Assembly (NCBI RefSeq): GCF_000234665.1 | Contig: NC_018334.1 | Location: forward strand, 1,302,001 to 1,366,000 | Direction of reading: 5' to 3' | DNA length: 64,000 bases | DNA from: Leishmania mexicana MHOM/GT/2001/U1103 | Taxonomy: Eukaryota > Euglenozoa > Kinetoplastea > Trypanosomatida > Trypanosomatidae | Shown here: positions 31,274 through 40,726 of the stretch, piece by piece | Layout of the letters: each line of letters opens with the position of its first letter | Numbering within the stretch: the first letter of the stretch is position 1 | Position numbers and translations under genes: made by a program | Notes under the pieces: generated by a model | Told to the model about the DNA's origin: nothing | What the model saw: the letters and a program-made list of their open reading frames with translations, nothing else | Databases searched by the model: none

Positions 31274-31847
31274 CGATGGCGTGGGGAGGGGGGGAAGGGG
31301 GAAGGGAGGGGACACACACCGCTCAGCGCGCAGTATTGCACGGCCCAGCGCACCCACCCACCCACCCACGATCCCCCTGCCAGTGCTGAACCGCTTCCGC
31401 TGGCGACAGGGCTAGGCACCTGCGACGTGGGGTGAGGTCAGAGCGATGCATCGCTACGGATGTCGGTGGCCATGCTCTGGATGGCGCGTCGTCGGAGAGA
31501 CCTGCGACGGTGCACACGCTTGCACCGTACATATGACGGACAAGGCGCCAATGTGGCTCGAGCACGTCTCACCCGGCCCTCTCTACCTACAAGGGGTGAG
31601 GAGGCTGAGCCGCCCCCGAGGGTGATGCACCAGGTGGCGGACTGCGGAGCGGGGGGTGGGTGGGTGGTGTTTGAGGCAGAGGTCATGCTCTCAGACGACT
31701 GCGTTGGCACACTGCGCTGCCACGTGTGTGTCTGCGGCGGCTTCGCACCATGCGGTGGGGAGCCTGTGACAGGGCTGCGCGCGGGGTGAGGGGGAGGCGC
31801 TAGGACGGAGTGGAGCTGAGCGCGTGATCTGTGGCACAGAGGCGGGC
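31274..31847 (-). mobile_element. SIDER2-like retroposon repeat, copy 2 (inverted relative to copies 1 and 3)
   Basis: This 574-base block is the reverse complement of 38538-39110, with only about one or two differences found by eye. Similarity stops abruptly at both ends (after GCCCGCCTC on one side, near CCCCACG on the other). It lies about 440 bases past the stop codon of the HAPSTR1-like gene, in its predicted 3' UTR. The SIDER2 assignment comes from recollection of the Leishmania family; the repeat relation itself is seen directly. Confidence 0.85.
31353..31367 (-). repeat. G-quadruplex motif in SIDER2 copy 2 (G-rich on transcript)
   Basis: Four CCC runs separated by single A on the plus strand give four GGG runs separated by single T on the minus strand. 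This is the sense strand, so the RNA of the HAPSTR1-like gene could form a G-quadruplex in its 3' UTR. Confidence 0.8.
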
Positions 31848-32290
31848 ACGGTGCCCGTACGTAAAAGAGTGTTTGTTCACAGAGGCAGCGAGAACCACAC
31901 CATCCTTGAAAGTGGCAACGACACGGGGACAGGCACGCACGGGGTGAGGCGAAGGGGGGGGGGGAAGAGGTGCTGAGAGCAGCAGCAGATGAGAAATCAA
32001 CGGCACCACTGTGAAAAGACATATGCGCGGTACGTCATCCGCACATTTTCCACCCCCACGCGAGCGAGAGCGGTCCCACCCCTTCACAGCACCACGGAGC
32101 TGGGAAAGCGAAGCGGGTCCAGCAACACTCGCAGGGGAGAGAGAAAGGGTGTGAGATAAATCAAAGCTGTGCACTGTGAAGTGGCGGACAACAAACAAAA
32201 CACCGCTGCATGCCACAGGAAAAGCAAGACACTGCCAGGCAACTTGCTTGGTAGCCAATGTACCTGCTCCAAGCAATCATCTCCCTTCAC

Positions 32291-33037
32291 TCAGCTTCTC
32301 CTTCCGATGCGGAGCTGGGTGGACAGGGGATTCCCATCGGTGGAGCCCAGAGAACGATGGCCGTGCACGCGCTCCATGCGGGGACGCTGGCGGCGCGGCT
32401 GGTACGGCAACCGCACAGGCACTGGATGCTCTGTATGTATTACGTGCTCCATCTCTCGACTCAAAGCAGGCGACGTGCTATTCACCATAACGAGAGCGCC
32501 AGGAGAAAAGTGAGGCGTGGCCGTGCTTACTTCTCCCGATGCTGTGAGAGCTGTCAAACCCGTCGGCGGCTCTCTGGCCAGCGCCGGAGATGACCGCGGC
32601 GTCAAGCACGGTTCCCCTCCATCGTCATCATCGTCGTTCTCCGTGGCATCTCCGTCGTCACCGGTGATGCCAGCGTCATCGATTCCGTGGTTCCCTTGCT
32701 CGCTCTCGCGCCCGCGTCGGCGCAGCGAGTGGATGCCGCGCACCGCTGCCATGCGCTCACGGCGTGTCGCAATCGTGTGCTGCAAGAACTGCGCCATATG
32801 CTGCGCGTTGACGGTCTCGCAGATGGAGGGGAGGGCCGAGGATGGGGAGAGTCCGCGCTCTGTGACGGGCGAGCTGCTCTGCAGGTAGCGCTGCACAAAG
32901 AGGAGCGCGTCGCGGTAGCCTGCCTCGTAGGAGTTGGATGACTCACGGTAAAGATCGGCGAGGGCGTTCGCAGCAGCGGAGAACATGCGGTGCAGATGCT
33001 CCTTCTCGCGCGCAGGCGTGTTCGATGCCGGCGGCAT
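32291..33037 (-). CDS. Possible HAPSTR1-like protein (248 residues)
   Basis: The N-terminal part (about 10-55) reads LHRMFSAAANALADLYRESSNSYEAGYRDALLFVQRYL. This pattern of a hydrophobic helix, LYRES, then GYRDAL resembles the conserved core of the HAPSTR1/C16orf72 family (FQNAATAVTNLYKES, then GYQRRNKDVLAWV), a stress-signalling adaptor bound by the HUWE1 ubiquitin ligase in animals. The rest is low-complexity: Arg-rich at 90-110, acidic at 115-140, then Ser/Thr/Pro-rich to the end. The family link is by eye over about 45 residues and needs a profile search. The start is the first in-frame ATG. Its 3' UTR carries SIDER2 copy 2. Confidence 0.7.
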   Translation of the reverse strand: MPPASNTPAREKEHLHRMFSAAANALADLYRESSNSYEAGYRDALLFVQRYLQSSSPVTERGLSPSSALPSICETVNAQHMAQFLQHTIATRRERMAAVRGIHSLRRRGRESEQGNHGIDDAGITGDDGDATENDDDDDGGEPCLTPRSSPALAREPPTGLTALTASGEVSTATPHFSPGALVMVNSTSPALSREMEHVIHTEHPVPVRLPYQPRRQRPRMERVHGHRSLGSTDGNPLSTQLRIGRRS

Positions 33038-34597
33038 AGGGGCAGGGGTGGCGGTGGTGGTGTAGGGGGATGTGTGTGAGGGTGCGGGGTGGACCCGAGA
33101 GCTCTGCAGCTGTATCGTCGTCGCGAATACTTATAAGAAGACGGCGCGTGTGTGGGCGTGGCGTACCTGAGAGAATGACGCTGCTGATACGGGTGAGCCG
33201 TGTTTGCGTGGCGGAGTGTGCTGCTGCGGATGGAACAGCCAAGTAGCGAATAGGGAGGCAGAGGCAGCCACAGGAATCGTGAACAGATCTTCTTCAAGAT
33301 GTCATTTCACCACAGCGACCACGTCGACGAGTCTACGCATACACACAACAGCAGCTCGCCCACCGCCGGTGGTACCACGGCTTACATCCTGGCTCTGCAG
33401 GACCAGCCGTCCTGCCGTCGAATCGGGCCATGCATCTAGCGGGACATTGTTGCCCTTCCTCGTCCCCCCTTTGCAGACGCGTGCTGCGCCATCGGCGCCA
33501 GAGGGACTTTGCCCTGTGGAAGGACACAACATCAGTAGCCACATAAAGGGAGTCGCCGCCCACACGAAAAGATACCGGGCCAGTGTGTGGGACGGGGTGT
33601 GGAGGGGACGGCGGTCATTCATCTACGTGCGCGCACACCCGCGCATGGTTTGAGCACCCTTCTGTGCACACTTGCGAACCTTTGCATCACCACCGACGAC
33701 GCAAACGCCGATAAGAAGACGCGCCCTCGCATCTACGCGTGTGTGCGTGTGTGTGTGGGCGCTCTCTCGTGTCTCAGTGTTGGGGCGTCTATCTTTTGCC
33801 ACGCAGACACCGACTTCACGCACCCAAGCATGACCAGGTGGATGCGTGCCAGGGGAAGAGGGAGCGACGCGGCGTGGTCGCGTCACCGCGAACGAGGACG
33901 CCGTGCAGAGAGGGTGTACGCCAAACCCCGCTACCACACGGCAGGATAAGGCGCCATAGAGAAGAGCACATGTGGCAGGCATCACCCACAGCGCCAACAC
34001 CAAAATGCAGTCATGCCAAACGAACGAGCTGCAGCCATTGGCGGCACTGACGCGCCCTTGCGCGCACGTACGCCACGATTGAAAGCCAGCATGCTCAAGA
34101 TGCACTGGCAGGTTGATAGACGCAAGGAAAGAGTTCACCTCATCGAGCTCCAATAAGGATGCACACGCAGCGACGCCAAGGGGCATCGAAGCTGCCGATA
34201 CGCACGGCCGATGTCACGCACAAGAGCGAACACTAAAGACTAAATCGCACCCAAGAACAGTGGTATTCTCGGCAAAGAGGTCCATACATACACGTGTGCG
34301 CATCGTCTCTTGCGAGGTCCCTCTCTCCTTCCTCAACACCTTCGCTGAAGGAGAGTTTTCTGGGTTGGTGCTGCGGCCCATGTGCGCACGCGCACGCATG
34401 CGCAACGCAGACAGATGACAAGAAAAGAGTAGTAGCAAGCGAAACAGGGAATAGAATTGGGAGGGGAGGGGGGACAGAAAAAGGCAAGCGAGGAGGGAAG
34501 CGCCGCATCTACTCGGTGCGTGACAGCGGAAAGGATTCGAGATGTTCTGTCGGCGAGATCCGCTTCGCACGTCCTCGACTTTTCGCGTGTCGCTCAC
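33038..34597. other. Intergenic region between the INPP1-like and HAPSTR1-like genes
   Basis: About 1.6 kb. The stretch 33300-33600 and parts of 34000-34200 are non-repetitive and could be strongly decayed retroposon sequence, but I could not align them with the SIDER copies here. No gene is supported. The frames on both strands are Cys/Thr/Arg-rich and overlapping. Confidence 0.5.
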
Positions 34598-35902
34598 CTA
34601 CGGCACGAGCGTCAGCGTCCACCCCAGACGTCGAGCCACCTCATGCATCGCGTACGGAGTCACCGCTATCAGTCCGTCCGTCAGCGCGGCAATCGCAGAC
34701 GGGGAGGTGGCTGCCGCACCATATGTGTCAACGAGCGGATAGCGAATCGGCACACCATTCTGGTCGTAAATCTCGCCACCGAGCGCGTAGAGGAAGGCGT
34801 GCGCGGTACAGCAGTCCCACTTCTTGATGGTCGCAGGTGGGCATACAAAGATGTCGGCTGGGGTGATGACCTCATGCACTACATGGTGCCCTGTCAGCAT
34901 TTTCTTGAGCAGGTGGTACTGCTTGTAGCCCGCACCGCGGGCATAAACGGCGTTGCAGGGCTCCAGCTGTGTCAGCAGGGGCTGGAGAAACACCTCCTTC
35001 GTGGTGCTCGAGCGACACACGGCAAGCGGCGTCTCGCAGGTGCACTCTAGTTGCGGCTCCGTCTGCCTCGGGGCCGGCACCAGCTCACCGTCAAATACCA
35101 CAAAAGGCGACGCAAGAGCTGGCGTGTTCAACACGACCGACAGGCTGGGCACACAGGCCCTCTCCTGCGGCTCCGTCGCAGCTGGCCCGTCGGTGCACGT
35201 CAGCGGGTAGTAGAAGATGCGGTTCATGACGCCGGCGATGGGGACGCCGTCCAGCGTGATGCCCACGAGCGTCATCGGGGATTGCCAGATGCCCTCTACA
35301 AAGCAATTGGTGCCGTCGATGGGGTCAATGAATATGCCGAGGCGACGTCGCATTGCCTCATCGGAGTCTGCGTGCAGGACGGCCGCAGCGTCAGCGCCAG
35401 CATTCGATCTCTCGCTCGCCTGCAGGTGCGCGTACAACTCAGCCTCATACGGCATTGCGGAGATCGCCTTGTAGTGCTTAGCCATGCACACCTCCGCCTC
35501 TTCGTCGACAGCGCTGCTCGGCTGGCCCTCTTCCCCAACCACTGTGAACGGGAATTCAGGGAAGGACTCACTCAGCGCACGCACCACTACAGTCTGAACG
35601 AGGACATCCGCCGTCGTGACGAGATCGTCCGCGGCGTCGCCGTTCTGGTGGTCCAGGTGCGACTTGACATCAACACTCATGGCATGGTGCAGCGAGTCCA
35701 TCAGCACCGCTTTCTCAGTATCGGAGAGGTCGAGCACCGTGCGCGGGTGCGTCGCAGAGGCTGCTAGCGATGAGCTCTGTGCATGGGCCATCTTCGCCCC
35801 CGCCTCTGGCAGCTTGAGAAGGTTCAGCATCACATAGCGCTGCGCTGCCAGCGATGCACGGACGCAAACAACCAGGAGCTGCGCCACATTCACCGATGTC
35901 AT
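34598..35902 (-). CDS. Inositol monophosphatase-superfamily phosphatase (INPP1/BPNT1-like)
   Basis: This 434-residue protein belongs to the Mg-dependent, lithium-sensitive inositol phosphatase superfamily. Metal-binding motifs: VVGEEG at 121-126, DPIDGT at 193-198, and a C-terminal WDCCTAHAFLYALGG near residue 360 (equivalent to WDxAAxxxL). The family alternates between inositol polyphosphate 1-phosphatase (INPP1), 3'(2'),5'-bisphosphate nucleotidase and IMPase. The length, the long loop between the GEE and DPIDGT motifs (about 65 residues), and the GVMNRIFY segment after the DPIDGT strand favour an INPP1-like protein. The substrate is inference. The N-terminus runs directly into the fold and has no presequence. 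Confidence 0.88.
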   Translation of the reverse strand: MTSVNVAQLLVVCVRASLAAQRYVMLNLLKLPEAGAKMAHAQSSSLAASATHPRTVLDLSDTEKAVLMDSLHHAMSVDVKSHLDHQNGDAADDLVTTADVLVQTVVVRALSESFPEFPFTVVGEEGQPSSAVDEEAEVCMAKHYKAISAMPYEAELYAHLQASERSNAGADAAAVLHADSDEAMRRRLGIFIDPIDGTNCFVEGIWQSPMTLVGITLDGVPIAGVMNRIFYYPLTCTDGPAATEPQERACVPSLSVVLNTPALASPFVVFDGELVPAPRQTEPQLECTCETPLAVCRSSTTKEVFLQPLLTQLEPCNAVYARGAGYKQYHLLKKMLTGHHVVHEVITPADIFVCPPATIKKWDCCTAHAFLYALGGEIYDQNGVPIRYPLVDTYGAAATSPSAIAALTDGLIAVTPYAMHEVARRLGWTLTLVP

Positions 35903-36583
35903 CCCGCTGTGGCTTGCTTCCTGCAGCGTGTCATTTCACCACGAACAAGTCGGGTACTACGTGCACACGCGTCGTTGCAAGGTAGAAGACAGGGATGCAG
36001 GTGGCACTCCTGAATGGGGCTCTGCAGGCAGGCAGACAGGAAGGGAGGCGGATAGTAAGAGAAGAGGAGCGGTGGGAGCTGACGTGGACGTCCGTGATCA
36101 GCGGCACGATTGTGCAGGCGCGCTTGAGTACAAACGGAGACGAGGCTGACAAGACTGCGGGCGAACGCGCAGCTGGCTGAGGCACAGGTGAAGTGCCACA
36201 GGTGGTGCCAGACGTTGGAGGTCACAGAACAGAGGGAGAGTCAGAGGGAGAGGGAGCGATAGGGCGGTGTCACCACACCAACCGCAGCGGTGGAAGCGTG
36301 AGGGCGTGTCGGCGGATAGGGAGAATCGGCAAAAAAACACAAAAAAACGCCTCGTTCTCCGCTGCGTGCGCGTTGCCCTTGCCCACGTGATTGGCCACGA
36401 CGACACTTCACCACCCTCACATAAGGCGTACCACAAAAGTGGGAAGGGGCCTGTGGGATGTCGTTGACTGAGGGTTGTACTGTCACTCACGTGTCCCTGG
36501 TCGACGGCCGGAAAGAATCGCCCACTCACTCGCTGTTGTCGCCCGCGAAGCAGTCATGACCGGGCCGAAGCCACGTGCACACA
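35903..36583. other. Intergenic region between the 250-residue gene and the INPP1-like gene
   Basis: About 680 bases with no recognisable gene. Purine blocks near 36040-36080 and 36225-36260 on the plus strand are candidate polypyrimidine tracts for the INPP1-like mRNA. Confidence 0.6.
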
Positions 36584-37336
36584 CTAAGCGCCGTACTTGG
36601 CTAGCTGCCCCGCCTTGAATGCCAGCTCCCGAAGCAGTGCGTTCAGGGTGCACTTGTTTGGCCACGCGGCCAGCGGCACCGGGACTTTCGCGCCGCCGTC
36701 AGTACACCTTCCCCGCAGCCCACAGTCGCGCAGAGCCGGGTAGCGCGAGTACATGTGCACCGGGAACACAACGCAGCTATCTGCTGAAGAACCGACAGAC
36801 TCCATCAGCTCCGAGTAGTAACTCGGCGTCGGTCGTAGCCACGCAAGTGTATCACCGCCCGCGGGGGAGCTTACAGTAATAGGTGGCGGGCACGGCACTT
36901 GTCGCGCTGCGTCCAGGACAGTCACCAGCGTATACGGAACTTCTGTCGTGCTCCCTTCCTTGGATGCCACGGACGGGTGCATCCCATAAAGCCACGTCAG
37001 CAGGGTGGCCACACGCACCTCCTCCTCCACCGCTGGAGTACAGTCGATAAGAGTCAGTGGAGAAGTAAGCCACTCTTCCGCGATGGCGCAGGCCCTCATC
37101 ATCTCGCTGATCTCTGTTGCCTTCTCAGATACCGTTACAATTCGGTAACTGATGTTGTTCTCTTCGCAGAAGTGTTCTGCATGACGGACAATGTCCTTGG
37201 CTGGTGGTGCGAGGTCTGAGGAGACGACTACGCAGCCGCAATGGTACCCATATCCCTCATCCAGCAGCGGGCTCGTGTAGAGCGCGGTGTTCACTAGCAC
37301 AATCACGGAGCGGCAGCGGCTACCCAGTGCGTTCAT
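36584..37336 (-). CDS. Hypothetical protein, 250 residues
   Basis: I do not recognise this protein. The first 120 residues have alternating hydrophobic strands and helices (SVIVLVNTALY, CGCVVVSSDL, ISYRIVTVSEKA, LTLIDCTPAVEEEVRVATLLTWLYG), which suggests a Rossmann-like alpha/beta fold. The middle has a Pro-rich loop (PCPPPITVSSPAG) and the end is a helix (TLNALLRELAFKAGQLAKYGA). It is Cys-rich for a cytosolic protein (11 Cys) without a zinc-finger spacing. No signal peptide or membrane span. The ATG at 37334-37336 is the first in frame. Confidence 0.75.
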   Translation of the reverse strand: MNALGSRCRSVIVLVNTALYTSPLLDEGYGYHCGCVVVSSDLAPPAKDIVRHAEHFCEENNISYRIVTVSEKATEISEMMRACAIAEEWLTSPLTLIDCTPAVEEEVRVATLLTWLYGMHPSVASKEGSTTEVPYTLVTVLDAARQVPCPPPITVSSPAGGDTLAWLRPTPSYYSELMESVGSSADSCVVFPVHMYSRYPALRDCGLRGRCTDGGAKVPVPLAAWPNKCTLNALLRELAFKAGQLAKYGA

Positions 37337-38537
37337 TCTCTAGAGCACATGCGAGCGTGATGGGCGACGCACTCGAATACTGCTGTCACTCTTGACGGGT
37401 TTACCTGCCTGAGTGTGCGTGTGTGTGTGCCGTCAAGGCAACGAGCGAGAGTCATAGAGGGAGGAAGAGGTTCACCGAAGAGGAGGAAAGGGTTGGCGGA
37501 CAAGGACAGCAAGAGCGAGTCTCGACTGCTGTGAGAAGGCCCATACACGTGAGGCCGGGAGGAGGAGGGGGGCGTACAACGAAAAATACGGATTATGAGT
37601 GTCCTGGTTCCATCGGAATCACAGGCTGGTGGTGCTTCACCAGCCCTGCTCTTCAGACTGAAAGCGAGGCGGGCGGCGGCCCTTCTCTTGTGTGTCGCCA
37701 GACCTGGGCACACGAGAGGATGGCCATCACCATCACACACTGTCGCCCTTCCTTCTCCTGCCCGATTGACAGCACCGGTGGCGAGAGATTCGCCGATGCA
37801 CCGCCAGTCGAGGCCGGCGCCCTCGGGCAGCGTGTACGGTGTTGCGTTTTTTTTTGAAGACGGAGTCACGAGCAAAACGACAGCACAACGGGAAATCACG
37901 CACGCGACTCTCGTCACTGCACGAAGCGAATAGTGTCACACAACTCCACGGCAGCGGGTGTGCGTGCGTGCGCGCGTGAGTGAGAGAGACGCCAAAGATA
38001 AAAGGAATCTAGGCGAAGATATAGAGAACGCACGGCAAGCCGAAGGGGAGGGAGAGGAGAATGGTAAGGGGTAGAGATATATACACACACGCACATTTCG
38101 ATTCGCGCCTTCACCGCAGGCGCTCCTTGCGACATACTTTTCTTCTCACAGGAGAACATCGTCCGCGACAACACAGTGTACATCAAGACTCACAGCGAAA
38201 CAATCCTCAACCGCATCCACAGTGCATTCACGCCAGCAGTCGGACACAGCCGTACAGAAACACATCCTACCCCATCTCACCCAGAAGAGTTTTGGATGCA
38301 CCTGTGCGTGCGTAGCCACACCAAAGCCGCCAACAGGGGAGGAGCGCACCAAGTAGACCTCTTCCACACTCACTCACACACGTCTCTGCCCCCCTTCGCG
38401 CAAGCACCAAGAGGCAGTTTCACAGAGATGGGCAAAGGAAGACGGCGGGAGTGGGGCAGAGAGCACGGGCACACGGCGACACCCATGGAAAGAAGAATAA
38501 GTAGAAAGCGACGCATATTTCCTTTTCCCTGATGTGC

Positions 38538-39110
38538 GCCCGCCTCTGTGCCACAGATCACGCGCTCAGCTCCACTCCGTCCTAGCGCCTCCCCCTCACC
38601 CCGCGCGCAGCCCTGTCACAGGCTCCCCACCGCATGGTGCGAAGCCGCCGCAGACACACACGTGGCAGCGCAGTGTGCCAACGCAGTCGTCTGAGAGCAT
38701 GACCTCTGCCTCAAACACCACCCACCCACCCCCCGCTCCGCAGTCCGCCACCTGGTGCATCACCCTCGGGGGCGGCTCAGCCTCCTCACCCCTTGTAGGT
38801 AGAGAGGGCCGGGTGAGACGTGCTCGAGCCACATTGGCGCCTTGTCCGTCATATGTACGGTGCAAGCGTGTGCACCGTCGCAGGTCTCTCCGACGACGCG
38901 CCATCCAGAGCATGGCCACCGACATCCGTAGCGATGCATCGCTCTGACCTCACCCCACGTCGCAGGTGCCTAGCCCTGTCGCCAGCGGAAGCGGTTCAGC
39001 ACTGGCAGGGGGATCGTGGGTGGGTGGGTGGGTGCGCTGGGCCGTGCAATACTGCGCGCTGAGCGGTGTGTGTCCCCTCCCTTCCCCCTTCCCCCCCTCC
39101 CCACGTCATC
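38538..39110 (+). mobile_element. SIDER2-like retroposon repeat, copy 3
   Basis: This 573-base block is inverted relative to copy 2 with near-identity, and in direct orientation to copy 1 (about 98% over 405 bases by eye). It lies in the long 3' UTR or spacer downstream of squalene synthase. Sharp loss of similarity at both ends relative to copy 2 defines the borders. The translated frame inside it is shared with the other copies and is not a gene. Confidence 0.85.
39018..39032 (+). repeat. G-quadruplex motif in SIDER2 copy 3
   Basis: Four GGG runs with single-T loops lie on the plus strand. The transcript of the minus-strand genes would be C-rich here. Confidence 0.8.
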
Positions 39111-40726
39111 ACGAAAGCACAGCGGAAGACAATGCAGCAAATGGAGGGAGAAGGAAGACGACACGGCAGCAGCCACGCAGTACAGGAGATGGTGAACAGG
39201 GCTGCATGGGTGGCGAAAAGAGAGTCGGCGCGCGGGTGGGATAGATGTGCGACAAAGTGTAGGCTCGTTCGTGTGCGTGTGTGCTAGTGTTGATCGCCCC
39301 TCTTCATGCCAGAGGTGAAAGCACGTAAAGATCAGAAAACAAATCATTTTGAAGAAAAGGCTTCTCGCAGCTCACCTCGTATGCCTGCATCGCTCCTCCC
39401 CGTGCCGGCGAGCAGACGCACCCATGTGCATGTGGGCCATACGCCAGAAGACCCGCGAACAGCAGGTGCGTGCGCGGGCGGGCACCTTCCATGCAGTGCT
39501 GAACAGTGGGCCCTTACCTTTATGCACACGGTGATCATAAATATAGAGAAGAGGAAAGACATGAGCACCACTGCGCCAGAGCGGACAGTAAAGTCAGCGA
39601 TGAGGCTGACGACTACACATAGCGTCCCAACGGAAAATTGGGAAGACTCCATCACAGGCGCCACTCAGCGCCTGCATGTGTGTGTGTGTGTCATGAGAGT
39701 CACCGACTGTCGACCGCCGACGGCGCCACTGACACGTGAGACGAAAAAAGCCAGACAAAGGAAAAAACGCAAAACAACAGTGAAGAGGTTCAGCCACGGT
39801 TACTCATCCTGGCCATGCGTCCGTGACATCGTGGGGGTGAGAGAGAGGGCGACGGGAGGACGAACAAGGCAGCGTGTATGCAGCGAGGTGTGAATGCAAG
39901 CAAGCATGGCGGGTGAGTCTCTAGTAGAGCGCACCCAGCACGCCATCGCGTGGTTTCGTCACATGGTGCCACAGACACACACACAGACAGGGAGGGAGAA
40001 ACACATTTATATGTAGATGTGCACCGCTACGGAAACAGAGAAACGGAGAAACAGAGCTGACGCGAGCAGAGAAATATTTTTGTCGTGTGTGCGTCGCCGC
40101 CGCACGCACGCACGTCCGCAGCGTCGAATGGCAGACACACACAGACAGAGAGAGCGAGACAGTAGAAGGGGTGGGAGCGGCGTCACGGGCACAACAAAGT
40201 AAAGCGAACAGAGAAGGAAACGGGAAGGGAAGAAAACACAACAGGCAAACACACGCGCACGCACACACACACAGACACGCGAAATGCGCCACACGGCAGC
40301 ACCACATCGACGCTGCGCACTTCATGAAAATGAAGAAAAGGGACGGAGAATGTTCTCTTAAGAGCGTCTGCACTGCGTCCGCACGGATGCGTTTGTGCGG
40401 GAGTCTGGTCGCCGGCCTGGACGCCAGAGACGCGTTCCGTAAGACGAAGCGCGGACGGGTGGGGGCGTTGGGGGGTGACAACCTCACGCACGCACACAGA
40501 CACATACAGAGGATCACACGCATCGACTTTGGTTTCTACGTGGACCCACAGATGCTGCGATTATGAAAAAGAGGGTGGAAAACATTTGGCACACGCGCAC
40601 ACACCGTGTGCGTATCGACACAAGATGCGGGGAGGGAGAGAGGGAGGGCTATCAGCGCACACCCATGTGCGCATGCCCCTCCCCTGCCTGCCTGCCTTCC
40701 GCATGGAACTTTCATTTCGCTTGTCC

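Larger units (their letters stand above)
30919..32290. other. Intergenic region holding SIDER2-like copy 2
   Basis: About 1.4 kb between the HAPSTR1-like and RIIa-like genes. The first 350 bases are the 5' UTR side of the small gene. SIDER2-like copy 2 occupies 31274-31847. The rest (31848-32290) is the proximal 3' UTR of the HAPSTR1-like gene. Open frames inside the repeat are not genes. Confidence 0.7.
37337..40726. other. Long intergenic region and squalene synthase 3' UTR with SIDER2-like copy 3
   Basis: About 3.4 kb without a supportable gene. SIDER2-like copy 3 occupies 38538-39110, about 1.6 kb past the squalene synthase stop codon. The flanks are CA/GA-rich on the plus strand (40010-40280) and low in coding potential. 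Confidence 0.65.

Noticed and set aside
31438..32022. Open frames of 109-194 codons in the SIDER2 copies (also at 7735-8128 and 38534-38947)
   Set aside because: The same translation recurs in all three copies because the DNA is repeated. There is no reverse-transcriptase or other domain. SIDER elements are non-coding.
35925..35960. Short shared string TGTCATTTCACCAC at 33300 and 35930
   Set aside because: The match is only about 14 bases with no extension on either side, so it is likely chance or a very decayed element.
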